This document shows, in pieces, positions 50,441-58,842 of a DNA stretch of 64,000 nt. Below the pieces are notes generated by a model that saw nothing but the letters and a program-made list of their open reading frames with translations, made no database searches and was not told the origin of the DNA. Every line of letters begins with the position of its first letter. The first letter of the stretch is position 1. This DNA is from an uncultured Thermoanaerobaculia bacterium. GTDB lineage: Bacteria; Acidobacteriota; Thermoanaerobaculia; Multivoradales; Multivoraceae. The DNA lies in the NCBI GenBank assembly GCA_951812325.1, contig OX638294.1:4130859-4194858 (forward strand), given 5' to 3'. A program made the position numbers and the translations under genes.

Positions 50441-52957
50441 CTACTGCGGAAACGCGGACGTGTCGCCCAGGCCGCAGAAGGGACGGCTCGGATTGGAGTA
50501 CGTCTTCGAGACCCCGGCTTCCGTGTCGGTCACGGTCAACTGGTAGTCGACGTCGGTGAGCCCGGCCGCGAAGACCCAGAAGGCCCTGTTGATCGTCGTG
50601 CCGTCGAGGACCTTGACTGCGAGCTCGACGTTGCCGGGCGAGAAGAACCACATGGTTCCGGCGGCGTCGGCGCCCGGCAGCGCGGTGGCGACGCCGCTCC
50701 CGCCGTCGGCGCTCGTCCACTCGGCGGTCACTTCAAAGCGGCCATCCAGCAGACAGAGAGCCCCCGGGCGGCAGGCGCGGTCCGCCTCGACGACGGCGGC
50801 GGGCGAGACCGCCGGCCCCGCCACCGCGGTTGCACCGGCCGGCCTCGACTGCGCGGTCACGCCGGTCAGCTCGGCGAACGCCGCGGAGTCGCCGCGACCG
50901 CAGATCTCGCCGGGCCGATTGCGGTAGACGACGATCCGGTCGTGGAGGGTGTCGGTGACGGTGAGCCAGAACTCGACATCGGAGAGGGCCCCGTAGTAGA
51001 CCCAGTGGTGGTCGTTGATGCCTCGGCCGTCGAGGAGCTTGAACACGAGCTCCACGTTCCCGGGCGAGAAGAACGTCGCGGCGCCGGTCTCGTCGCTCAG
51101 GCGGTCCAGGGTGCCGGCGCCGCGCTCGCCGCTGTGCGATTGCCACTCGACCTCGAAGCGGAAGCGGCCGCCGGACAGGCAGAGCGCGCCGTCGCTGTCC
51201 CTGCAGCCGGGGCCGGCGGTCCTGTCCTGAATCACGCCCACGGCCCGAGGTTCCGGCAGGTCGGCGCCGCCCGTGACGTCGCTCAGCACGAGATCGAACA
51301 GTTCGCTGCGCTCGATCTCGTTGTCCGCCATCAGCGCGACGCGGACCAGGCGCGCGCCTGATTCCCCGTTCTTCCAGACGAGCCGGCCAAAGGTGGCACG
51401 GAAGTCGGTTGCGGCGGCTGCGGAGCGGGGCAACGTCCGGTAGCGGACCGCGACTTCGCCTCGGGCGCCCCCCCGGCGTTCGACGGTGATCGTGGCCTCG
51501 TCGCCCTCGTGGCCGGGGAAGGCCGGTCCCGTGAACTCGATCGAACCGGCAGGGTTGACCGCCGGCCCGCCGGGTCCGATCTCAAGCCGTAGCCGCCCCG
51601 GCGCCTCGATGCCGGCGCTCATCGACTCGAACTCGAGGAGGAAGTCGCGGTCGGCGTTGCCGGCCGCGTTGGGGAGCAGTGGAATCCGCACCGTCCGGGT
51701 CGAACTGTCGCCGTGCTCCCACCGTAGCTCGCCTTCGGTACGGCGGAACTCCCGACCGGCGCGGGCGCTGCCGTTGCGCGTCCCGTAGGCCAGCGTCACC
51801 GCGCCGTCGCTGCCGCCCGCGCGCTCGACCTCGACCGTGATCCCGCCTGGTTCTGCAACCTCCTCCGGCGCCGCCGCGGCCGCCGCGAGCCGCCCCCGCC
51901 GCTCCGGCCTCGTCGCCTCGCGGGCCAGATCCTGGAGTTGCTCGAAGTAGTAGCGGTAGGTCTCCTGCGGCCGGGGCGACTGCTCCGAGAGGGTGATCAT
52001 CGTGATCACGATGTCGGCCTCGGGATCGACGCCGATGTACTGCCCGTTGTAGCCGTGGGCGAGGTAGCGCCCCCCGGGCCGGATCCACCACTGGTAGCCG
52101 TAGTTCGGCGCCCCGGCGATGCCGGCGGTCTGCGCGCGGGTGGACTCGGCGATCCACTCCCGCGATACCAGACGGCGTCCTTCCCACAGCCCCTTCTGCA
52201 GGGCGAGTTGACCGATCTTCGCCATGTCGCGCGGTCGAATGCGGAGCCCGGTACCGCCCCAGTGCCGGCCGCTCAGGTCCCGGTCCCAGGTGGCCGTCGT
52301 GATTCCGAGCGGCGCGAACAGGTGCTTGCGGACGAAGTCCAGGTGATTCACGCCGGAGGCGCGGTTGTTCACCTCGGCGATCACGTGGGAGAGGCCGCTC
52401 GAGTAGAGGAACCCGGCGCCGGGTTGGGCCGCGACGTCCCGGGTCAGCACGTAGTCGACGCTGTCGGCGTTGTTCCAGAACGCACCGGCCGTCTCGTCCC
52501 AGGCCAAGCCCGCGGTCATGGTCAGCGCGTGGCGCAGCGTGATCCGGTTCCTGGGCGGATCCGTCAGGCGGTGGGTGTAGTGCGGCAGCAGATCGGCCAG
52601 CGGCGTGTTGACGCCGGGGAGCAGGTCCCGGTCCAGCGCGATGCCGACCGCCAGAGAGGTCACGCTCTTGCTGACCGAGTGGACGTTCTTCAAGGTCTCG
52701 TTCGTGTAGCCGCCGAAGTAGGCCTCGGCCACCAGCGTGCCGTGGCGGACGATGACGACGCCCCGCACCGTCCGGAAATCGGCCTGTGATCGCACCCGGT
52801 TCAGCATCTCCCGGACCGCCCGGTTGTCCAGGCCCTGGTGCGCCGGCGCCGAGCGGAACCAGCCATCGCCGATGTCCGGAGGCGGCTGCGCCCGGCCCGG
52901 TGCGGGGCCGACACCGAGGAGCGTCGAGATCGCGGCTGCGAGGATGAGGTGCTTCAT
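50441..52957 (-). CDS. Secreted beta-lactamase-fold serine hydrolase with Calx-beta domains and duplicated C-terminal module
   Basis: An 838-residue protein with signal peptide (residues 1-24, cleavage after GRA). Residues about 40-340 are a penicillin-binding-protein/class C beta-lactamase-like hydrolase: the catalytic SxxK in VHSVSKSVTS, a YSS triad element in LYSSGLSH, and HGYNGQ in the KTG position, which points to an esterase/peptidase rather than a true beta-lactamase. Two Calx-beta-like domains follow (about 375-480 and 490-580), then two copies of a 110-residue module (585-694 and 729-838) with LCL..GRF, FFSPGNVEL, K.LDG..IN and CG.GD..AF. It lies just upstream of the metalloprotease gene. 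Confidence 0.86.
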   Translation of the reverse strand: MKHLILAAAISTLLGVGPAPGRAQPPPDIGDGWFRSAPAHQGLDNRAVREMLNRVRSQADFRTVRGVVIVRHGTLVAEAYFGGYTNETLKNVHSVSKSVTSLAVGIALDRDLLPGVNTPLADLLPHYTHRLTDPPRNRITLRHALTMTAGLAWDETAGAFWNNADSVDYVLTRDVAAQPGAGFLYSSGLSHVIAEVNNRASGVNHLDFVRKHLFAPLGITTATWDRDLSGRHWGGTGLRIRPRDMAKIGQLALQKGLWEGRRLVSREWIAESTRAQTAGIAGAPNYGYQWWIRPGGRYLAHGYNGQYIGVDPEADIVITMITLSEQSPRPQETYRYYFEQLQDLAREATRPERRGRLAAAAAAPEEVAEPGGITVEVERAGGSDGAVTLAYGTRNGSARAGREFRRTEGELRWEHGDSSTRTVRIPLLPNAAGNADRDFLLEFESMSAGIEAPGRLRLEIGPGGPAVNPAGSIEFTGPAFPGHEGDEATITVERRGGARGEVAVRYRTLPRSAAAATDFRATFGRLVWKNGESGARLVRVALMADNEIERSELFDLVLSDVTGGADLPEPRAVGVIQDRTAGPGCRDSDGALCLSGGRFRFEVEWQSHSGERGAGTLDRLSDETGAATFFSPGNVELVFKLLDGRGINDHHWVYYGALSDVEFWLTVTDTLHDRIVVYRNRPGEICGRGDSAAFAELTGVTAQSRPAGATAVAGPAVSPAAVVEADRACRPGALCLLDGRFEVTAEWTSADGGSGVATALPGADAAGTMWFFSPGNVELAVKVLDGTTINRAFWVFAAGLTDVDYQLTVTDTEAGVSKTYSNPSRPFCGLGDTSAFPQ

Positions 52958-53020
52958 CGTCGAGATCCGGGGCAGGACTGGTTCACGGTTTCGGTACGGA
53001 GCCTTCACTCTGACACAGAC

Positions 53021-53130
53021 GGGCCGATGTGAGACAGCGCGGCTCGCTGGTCGCTATCTCCCCACGTGGCCCGGGCCGACCGGCTGCCGTCGGGGCCGAT
53101 GTGAGACGGCGCGGCTCGCTGGTCGCTATC
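53021..53130. repeat. 72-bp-spaced tandem repeat upstream of the TPR lipoprotein
   Basis: A 38-base unit beginning GGGCCGATGTGAGAC and ending GCTCGCTGGTCGCTATC occurs at 53021-53058 and 53093-53130 with one difference. It lies between divergent genes and may hold duplicated promoter or operator sites. Confidence 0.85.
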
Positions 53131-53206
53131 CTTGGTTGACACGTTGCGTTGTTCCACTAGCAGCTCCATGGCCGGCGCGGCTTGCGACGGCAGGAGGGAG
53201 TACAAG

Positions 53207-54901
53207 ATGTCTCGTTCACCGTTCAGTTTCAGCCGTTCGAGTTCCCCCGGCGCGATTTCCGGCCCGCGGCGCTCAACGAGCCGGGTTGCCCTGTTGCTCG
53301 CAGTGCCCGTTCTCGGCTTGGCGTTGGCCGGGTGCGTCATCTCGGCGGAGTCGGAGGCGGCGGCCGGGCCCGCGGCGGCGTCCGACTTCGACGCTTCGGT
53401 CGACATCGGCTCGATCGACTTTCCGACCTCGGCCGGAAGCGAAGCGCAGAAGCACTTCATTCGCGGCGTCGCGATTCTGCACAGCTTCGGCTACGAGCAG
53501 GCGCGCGAGCAGTTCCACGCCGCCCAGGAGCTGGAGCCGGACTTCGCGCTCGCCTACTGGGGCGAGACGCTGACCTACAACCATCCGCTGCTGCCGGAAC
53601 GGGACCTGGAATCGCCGCGCGAGGCGCTGGCTCGGCTGGGTGGCACGCGGGAGGAGCGGGCGTCCAAGGCCGGGACCGAGCGCGAACGCGGTTTCCTGAA
53701 CGCGGTCGAGGAACTGTTCGGTGAGGGCGAGCTCGCCGAGCGCCGCATCGCTTACATGGAGGCGATGCGCGCCCTGCATGAGAGCCATCCAGACGACGAC
53801 GAGGTGGCGGCGTTCCACGCGCTGTCGCTGCTGCAGGCGGTCGGGCCACTGGGCGACGACACGTTCCGGCTCAACGTGCTGGCCGGTTCGATCGCCCTCG
53901 GCGTCTTCGAACGCAACCCGGATCACCCCGGCGCCGCCCACTACATCATCCATTCCTTCGATGATCCGGTGCACGCGCCACTCGCTCTTCCGGCGGCGCA
54001 TCGGTTCGCGGAGATCGCGGCAGCCGTCTCCCACGCCCGGCACATGCCCTCCCACATCTTCATTCAGCGCGGCATGTGGGACCGGGTGTCGAAGTCGAAC
54101 GACTCGGCGTACGAGGCTGCGGTGGCGCTGTGGGATCCCGGCGAACGGGTGGGCGACATGGTCCACTCGCTGGACTGGGGGCAGTACGGCGACCTGCAGC
54201 GCGGCGACTACGCCAAGGCCCGCGAGTGGATCGCCGAGCTCGACGACCTGGTCGAGCGCACCGGCGACGAGGGTCGCGGGAAGAGCACGGTACCCCTCGT
54301 GCGCGCCCGCTACATCGTCGAGACGGAGCAGTGGGAGACGCGCGAGATCACGGACGACACGGGGACCGCGGAGCTTCTCGCGACCGGGATCTCGGCCGTG
54401 CGTACCGGCGACCTCGACCTCGCCCGCCAGGCAGCGGCGCGGCTCAAGAAGGCGGGCGAACGCGAGAGCGACGACAGCTCGACCTTCCGGAGGGGGAGCA
54501 AGCCCGCCCGGGTCATGCACCACGAGGTCGCCGGCCTGATCCGGCTCGCGGAGGGCGACGCCGAGGGCGCGGTCAGGACGTTCGACGACGGCCTGGCGAT
54601 CGCGGCGACGATGGGTCCGCCGCGCGGCGCGGCATCGCCGATCAAGCCGATTCGGGAGTTGTACGGCGAGGTGCTGTTGCAACTGGAGCGCCCCGCGGAC
54701 GCTGTCGCGCAGTTCGAGGACCAGTTGCTCTACACGCCGAATCGTCCCCGCACCCTGCTCGGGCTGGCTCGCGCCCAGGCGGCCGCCGGCGACGCGGCGG
54801 CTGCCGCGGCTGCCTACGGCAAGCTGCTCGAGGCCTGGAATGGCGCCGATGAGCCCACGGAGCTTGCGGAGGCCAGGGAGTACCTGGCAGCGTCGGCCTG
54901 A
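53207..54901 (+). CDS. TPR-containing lipoprotein
   Basis: A 564-residue lipoprotein (lipobox LALAGC near residue 46) with multiple tetratricopeptide-like helical repeats, e.g. AQKHFIRGVAILHSFGYEQA REQFHAAQELEPDFALAYWG, with family-typical A, G, Y and P spacing (here broken for length), HPGAAHYIIHSFDDP, ARHMPSHIFIQRGMW, and C-terminal repeats LLQLERPADAVAQFEDQLLY. The HYxIHxxDDP and MPSHIFxxxGxW phrases recur in a family of uncharacterised TPR proteins. A strong AGGAGGGAG site precedes ATG 53207. It probably assembles or scaffolds envelope proteins. The thioesterase gene follows 10 bases downstream. Confidence 0.85.
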   Translation: MSRSPFSFSRSSSPGAISGPRRSTSRVALLLAVPVLGLALAGCVISAESEAAAGPAAASDFDASVDIGSIDFPTSAGSEAQKHFIRGVAILHSFGYEQAREQFHAAQELEPDFALAYWGETLTYNHPLLPERDLESPREALARLGGTREERASKAGTERERGFLNAVEELFGEGELAERRIAYMEAMRALHESHPDDDEVAAFHALSLLQAVGPLGDDTFRLNVLAGSIALGVFERNPDHPGAAHYIIHSFDDPVHAPLALPAAHRFAEIAAAVSHARHMPSHIFIQRGMWDRVSKSNDSAYEAAVALWDPGERVGDMVHSLDWGQYGDLQRGDYAKAREWIAELDDLVERTGDEGRGKSTVPLVRARYIVETEQWETREITDDTGTAELLATGISAVRTGDLDLARQAAARLKKAGERESDDSSTFRRGSKPARVMHHEVAGLIRLAEGDAEGAVRTFDDGLAIAATMGPPRGAASPIKPIRELYGEVLLQLERPADAVAQFEDQLLYTPNRPRTLLGLARAQAAAGDAAAAAAAYGKLLEAWNGADEPTELAEAREYLAASA

Positions 54902-54911
54902 GGCCGGTTGC

Positions 54912-55313
54912 GTGACGTTCGAGACCGAGTTCGAGACGCGGCACTCCGACTGCTTCGCCGCGACCGGCTACGTCCACGCGGGTGTCCTGCTCGCTCTGAC
55001 CGAAATGGCCTATGCACGGTTCGAGTCGCACTGCGGCATCGACGCCGGGCACAAGCCCGAGTACGTCTACGCGGTGCAACGCTCGACCGCGGCGACCTAC
55101 TTCTCGCCCCTGCGGTGGCAGGAGGGGGCGCGGATCCGGGTGCGCACGACGGAGGCGAACGATCGCGGTTTCGACCAGGACTTCGACGTCCTCTCCGCCG
55201 CGGACGGCCGCGCGATCGCCCGCTTCACCCATCGTTGGGTGTTGCTGGACACCAGGGCCGGACGGCCCGTGCCGCTTGACGACGAGGTGCAGCGGCTACT
55301 GTTGCAGGTCTGA
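54912..55313 (+). CDS. 4HBT-like acyl-CoA thioesterase
   Basis: A 133-residue hotdog-fold protein, a typical length. The segment RHSDCFAATGYVHAGVLLALTEMAYARFE aligns with the active-site helix of 4-hydroxybenzoyl-CoA-type thioesterases (Asp in RHSD, and the N-terminus of the helix with Gly-Val). FSPLRWQEGARIRVRT and FTHRWVLLDT are later conserved strands. It hydrolyses an acyl-CoA of unknown chain. The GTG start follows the TPR gene by 10 bases; a carboxylesterase gene follows 24 bases downstream. Confidence 0.85.
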   Translation: MTFETEFETRHSDCFAATGYVHAGVLLALTEMAYARFESHCGIDAGHKPEYVYAVQRSTAATYFSPLRWQEGARIRVRTTEANDRGFDQDFDVLSAADGRAIARFTHRWVLLDTRAGRPVPLDDEVQRLLLQV

Positions 55314-55337
55314 TTCCGTGAGCGGAGGGGAGTTTCC

Positions 55338-56999
55338 ATGCAACGAATGCCGCCGTATGTTCTCGTTTTGGTGATCGCTGTCGCCGCTGCCGCCTGTGGT
55401 GGTTCGGGTGAGCCCGGCGCCGACGGCCCGGGCCTCATTGTCGAGACGGCGTCCGGCCGCGTCGAGGGCGCCGCCGTCTCTGACGGGCGTGGTCCCGCGG
55501 GCGACGTGCTCGTGTTCCGGGGCATTCCCTACGCGGCGCCGCCGGTGGGCGACCTGCGCTGGCGTCCGCCGCAGCCGCCATCGCCCTGGGAAGGTGTGCG
55601 CGGCGCCCATCGGTCCGGCGCTCCATGCTGGCAGCGGATCTCGCCCGACACGTCGATCTACAGCCGGGGCGAAATCGAGCGCAGTGAGGACTGCCTCTAC
55701 CTCGACCTCTGGACGGCGGCGGATGCCGCTGCCGAGGGCCCGCGCCCGGTCATGGTCTGGTTCCACGGTGGCAGCCACGAGGTGGGCCACGGTTCGTCGC
55801 TCATCTTCGACGGCGCGGCGCTGACCCGCAAGGGCGTCGTGCTCGTGTCGATCAACTACCGGCTCGGCTCCTTCGGGTTCCTCGCGCACGCCGGCCTGAG
55901 CGCCGAGTCCGAGCACGGATCGTCGGGCAACTACGGCCTGCTCGACAAGATCGCGGCACTCGAGTGGGTGCAGGCGAATGCCGAGGCCTTCGGAGGCGAT
56001 CCGGGCCGGGTGCTGATCTTCGGTCAGTCGGCCGGTTCGATGAGCGTCTGCAGTCTGATCGCGTCGCCGCTTGCGGCCGGCCTGTTCCACCGCGCGGTCG
56101 GTCAGTCGGCGGGTTGCTTCACGCCGCTTGAGACCCTGGAGCAGGCGGAAGAGCGGGGCGAGTTGCTGGCCGCCGAACTGGGCGTTGGGAAAGACCCCGG
56201 GAAGGACGCGGTCGCGGAGCTCCGAGCCGCTTCCGCTGAGGACGTGCTGGCGGCCGCCGGCAGTTCCGGCTGGTCCGCCGGCTCGAAGACGATCGTCGAC
56301 GGCAGGTACCTGCCTGACCAGCCGGCGGCGATTTACGCCCGCGGCGAGCACAACCGCGTGCCGATGATGGTCGGTTTCATGGGCGACGAGTCGAGCGCCC
56401 TGTTCGCGCCCGGACCGGCGCTTGAACGGGCAGAACTCGAACGGCAGTTGGAGGAGAACTACGGCGAGGCGGCGGAAGGGCTGCTCGCGGCCTATGCCGC
56501 CGAGGCGGAGCAGGCGCCCGGGGCCGTGCCGACCCTGATCGCGTCCGACACGATCTTCGCCTGGGGGAGTCGCACCTGGGTCCGCCACGCGTCGGCCGCC
56601 GGCGGTGACGCGTTTCTCTACTTCATCAGCCACGCGCCGCCGGTGTTCCGGCTCTACCTTCCGGATCGGCCCGACCTGGGCGGCGATGGCGGGCCGCGCC
56701 GTCTCGGCGCCTATCACTCCGGCGATCTCGCCTACGTGTTCGGCAACACCGACCTGGTCGGGATCAACTGGGAGGACCGGGACCACGAGATCGCCGACCT
56801 GCTGTCGAGCTACTGGACGAACTTCGCCAGGACCGGGGATCCGAACGGCGAGGGATTGCCCGAATGGCCGCGCTACGAGGCGGACAGCGACCTGGCCCTC
56901 GTCGTCGGCGACGAGGTCGGGGTCCAGGCGGGGCTGTGGAAGGAGAAGCTGGACGCCCTGGACGGGGCGCTTGGCGGAGGCGGACAGCTGCCGCCGTGA
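55338..56999 (+). CDS. Carboxylesterase type B, lipoprotein
   Basis: A 553-residue alpha/beta-hydrolase of the carboxylesterase B family with a lipoprotein signal (VIAVAAAACGG). Catalytic parts: oxyanion segment WFHGGSHEVG, nucleophile elbow FGQSAGSMS, the acidic residue region DESSALF, and catalytic His in LGAYHSGDLAYVFGN. It also shows FRGIPYAAPPVGDLRWRPP and EDCLYLDLW, two classic signatures of the family. Anchored in the envelope, it hydrolyses carboxylic esters of unknown type. The stop overlaps the acyl-CoA dehydrogenase start (GTGA). Confidence 0.92.
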   Translation: MQRMPPYVLVLVIAVAAAACGGSGEPGADGPGLIVETASGRVEGAAVSDGRGPAGDVLVFRGIPYAAPPVGDLRWRPPQPPSPWEGVRGAHRSGAPCWQRISPDTSIYSRGEIERSEDCLYLDLWTAADAAAEGPRPVMVWFHGGSHEVGHGSSLIFDGAALTRKGVVLVSINYRLGSFGFLAHAGLSAESEHGSSGNYGLLDKIAALEWVQANAEAFGGDPGRVLIFGQSAGSMSVCSLIASPLAAGLFHRAVGQSAGCFTPLETLEQAEERGELLAAELGVGKDPGKDAVAELRAASAEDVLAAAGSSGWSAGSKTIVDGRYLPDQPAAIYARGEHNRVPMMVGFMGDESSALFAPGPALERAELERQLEENYGEAAEGLLAAYAAEAEQAPGAVPTLIASDTIFAWGSRTWVRHASAAGGDAFLYFISHAPPVFRLYLPDRPDLGGDGGPRRLGAYHSGDLAYVFGNTDLVGINWEDRDHEIADLLSSYWTNFARTGDPNGEGLPEWPRYEADSDLALVVGDEVGVQAGLWKEKLDALDGALGGGGQLPP

Positions 57000-58210
57000 C
57001 CGCGATCGCCGAAGCGTTGCCGCCGGAAATCGAGGACTTCCGGCGGCAGGTGCTGGACTTCGCCGAGCGCGAGGTGTTGGCGCGTCACGACCGCCACGCC
57101 GAGCTGCTGGACGACCCCCGCGCGCGCTACGACGGCGACGGGAGGCTACAGCCTGAAGTCGTGGAACTCATCCGCGAGGTTCGGACTGCGTCGGCCCGCG
57201 AAGGCCTGTTCGTCGCCTGCGTGCCGGAGGATCTGGGCGGGGGCGGCCATGGCCACCTCGCCTACTACGCTGGTTGGCAGACGCTCTTTCACCGCCTGGG
57301 ACCGCGTCCGTGGCTCTTGCTGCACGTCATCGCGCACTGGGCGTTTGGTCCCAGCCGGCTCTTGTCGCAGCTCACGGACCAGGCGCGGGAGCGCTTCCTG
57401 CCTGGGCTGATGGACGGCTCGAAGATCATGTGCTTCGGGTTGTCCGAACCGGGCGCCGGTTCCGACCTCTCGGCGCTCGCGACGAGAGCGGAGCGCGACG
57501 GCGACGGCTGGCGGATCAGCGGCCGCAAGATCTGGACGACACACGGGCCGATCGCCGACTACTGCGTGGTCTTTGCGCGAACCGGCGAACAGGGGATCAC
57601 AGCCTTTGTCGTTCCGACCGGCGCGGACGGCTTCCGGCGGGTGCGCGTCGTTGCACTCTTCGGCGACATCGGCGGCGACGAGGCGGAGATTGCGCTCGAG
57701 GGCCTGTACGTCGAGCCATGGCAGGTGATCGGCGAGGTCGACCGGGGTCTGGCCGCGGCGTTGTACGGCGTTTCCCTGGGCCGCGTCTACAACTCGGCGC
57801 GGGCGGTAGGCGCCGGTCGCTGGGCGGTCGAGACGGCGCTCGACTACGCGCAGAAGCGCGAGGCCTTCGGCGCTCCGATCGCCGAGTACCAGGGCGTGAC
57901 CTTCCCCCTGGCCGAGTCGGCGACGGAACTTCACGCCGCCCACCTGATGGGGCGCAACGCCGCCCGGCTTCTCGATCGCGGCGAGCGCGCAATCAAGGAG
58001 TTGAGCATGACGAAGGCCTACTCGGTGCAGGCCGGGCTGCGGGCCGTCGACCGGGCGATGCAGACTCACGGCGCCCTGGGCTTCACCAATGAACTCGGCC
58101 TGACCGAGGCCTGGAAGGCGCTCCGGGTCGTCAACGTGGCCGACGGCTCGAACGAGATCATGAACCGGATGATCGCTCGCCAGCTTCTCCGGGGCGACAC
58201 CGATCTCTAG
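56996..58210 (+). CDS. Acyl-CoA dehydrogenase
   Basis: FAD-dependent enzyme of 404 residues oxidising an acyl-CoA to the trans-2-enoyl-CoA. Typical parts: FGLSEPGAGSDLSALATRAERDGDGWRISGRKIWTTHG (core LSEPGAGSDLS and GRKIWTT), SLGRVYNSARAVGAGRWAVETALDYAQKREAFGAPIAEYQ (core RVYNSARAVGAG and REAFGAPI), and the C-terminal LRVVNVADGSNEIMNRMIARQLL. GTG start overlaps the upstream esterase stop, implying co-translation of esterase and beta-oxidation enzyme. The exact chain length or branched substrate is unknown. A dispersed repeat copy follows directly. Confidence 0.92.
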   Translation: MTAIAEALPPEIEDFRRQVLDFAEREVLARHDRHAELLDDPRARYDGDGRLQPEVVELIREVRTASAREGLFVACVPEDLGGGGHGHLAYYAGWQTLFHRLGPRPWLLLHVIAHWAFGPSRLLSQLTDQARERFLPGLMDGSKIMCFGLSEPGAGSDLSALATRAERDGDGWRISGRKIWTTHGPIADYCVVFARTGEQGITAFVVPTGADGFRRVRVVALFGDIGGDEAEIALEGLYVEPWQVIGEVDRGLAAALYGVSLGRVYNSARAVGAGRWAVETALDYAQKREAFGAPIAEYQGVTFPLAESATELHAAHLMGRNAARLLDRGERAIKELSMTKAYSVQAGLRAVDRAMQTHGALGFTNELGLTEAWKALRVVNVADGSNEIMNRMIARQLLRGDTDL

Positions 58211-58215
58211 CAGCA

Positions 58216-58254
58216 GCCACTCCCGGTGCGACACGGACTTCTGCCACGGGCTGC
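58216..58254 (+). repeat. Dispersed repeat, copy C
   Basis: CCACTCCCGGTGCGACACGG followed by ACTTCTGCCACGGGCTGCTGG, located six bases after the acyl-CoA dehydrogenase stop. Compare copies A and B. Confidence 0.85.
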
Positions 58255-58269
58255 TGGAACCCGTCTTCG

Positions 58270-58794
58270 CTAGTACTTGCCCATCTCCAGCGTCCCGGAC
58301 GCGAGCTCGTGGGTCTCGTCGCCCATGCGGTGGACCGCCTTGACCGTCAGGTAGTAGCTGTTGCCGCGGCCGCCCGAGCAGGGCGGCAGGTAGGCGCCGG
58401 CCTTGTCCCATGTAGGGGCCTTGTGCTCCTCGACGACGAAGAAACCGGCCGGCAGGTCGGTCGTGTGACCGGGCACGGAACCGACATCCACCGCGCTCGT
58501 ACCGGCTTCGATCTTGAGGCCGAACTTGCCGTGGCCGCCGTTGTCCATCGGCGGGAAGTCCCGGTCGCTGAACTCGATGATCAGGGCGTTCGCCTGCTCG
58601 GGAATGCCCGCGACGTGGAGAGCCGGCGACATCGCCTCGCCGCCGAACTTCTGGCACTGCTGGCCTTCGGGGACGGCCTCTCCGTTCCACGCCTCGTCGA
58701 GGAAGCGGAGCTCGAGCGCCGAGGCGGCCCCGGCCGTGCCGGCGACGACGGCCATGGCGATCAGAAGGTGTGCGACGGTTGATCGATGCGGCAT
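58270..58794 (-). CDS. Secreted PEBP/YbhB-like protein
   Basis: A 174-residue exported protein (signal peptide residues 1-26, cleavage after ASA). The mature sequence shows a phosphatidylethanolamine-binding-protein pattern: QCQKFGGEAMSPALHVAGIPEQANALIIEFSDRDFP corresponds to the YbhB/YbcL segment (SPxLxWxGxPxxAxSLxxxxxDPDxP), and YLPPCSGGRGNSYYLTVKAV to the later P.G.HRY.F.v.al segment. The canonical His of this fold is replaced locally by GHGKFG. The ligand is unknown. It diverges from the aminotransferase gene by 48 bases. Confidence 0.72.
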   Translation of the reverse strand: MPHRSTVAHLLIAMAVVAGTAGAASALELRFLDEAWNGEAVPEGQQCQKFGGEAMSPALHVAGIPEQANALIIEFSDRDFPPMDNGGHGKFGLKIEAGTSAVDVGSVPGHTTDLPAGFFVVEEHKAPTWDKAGAYLPPCSGGRGNSYYLTVKAVHRMGDETHELASGTLEMGKY

Positions 58795-58842
58795 AGACTG
58801 CTCCTGCTTCGTACGTTGAACCTGGTCCCATTCGGAGTCTCG

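Noticed and set aside
50441..52957. True class C beta-lactamase
   Set aside because: The KTG element is replaced by HGY and the tail carries Calx-beta and unknown modules, so resistance is not supported.
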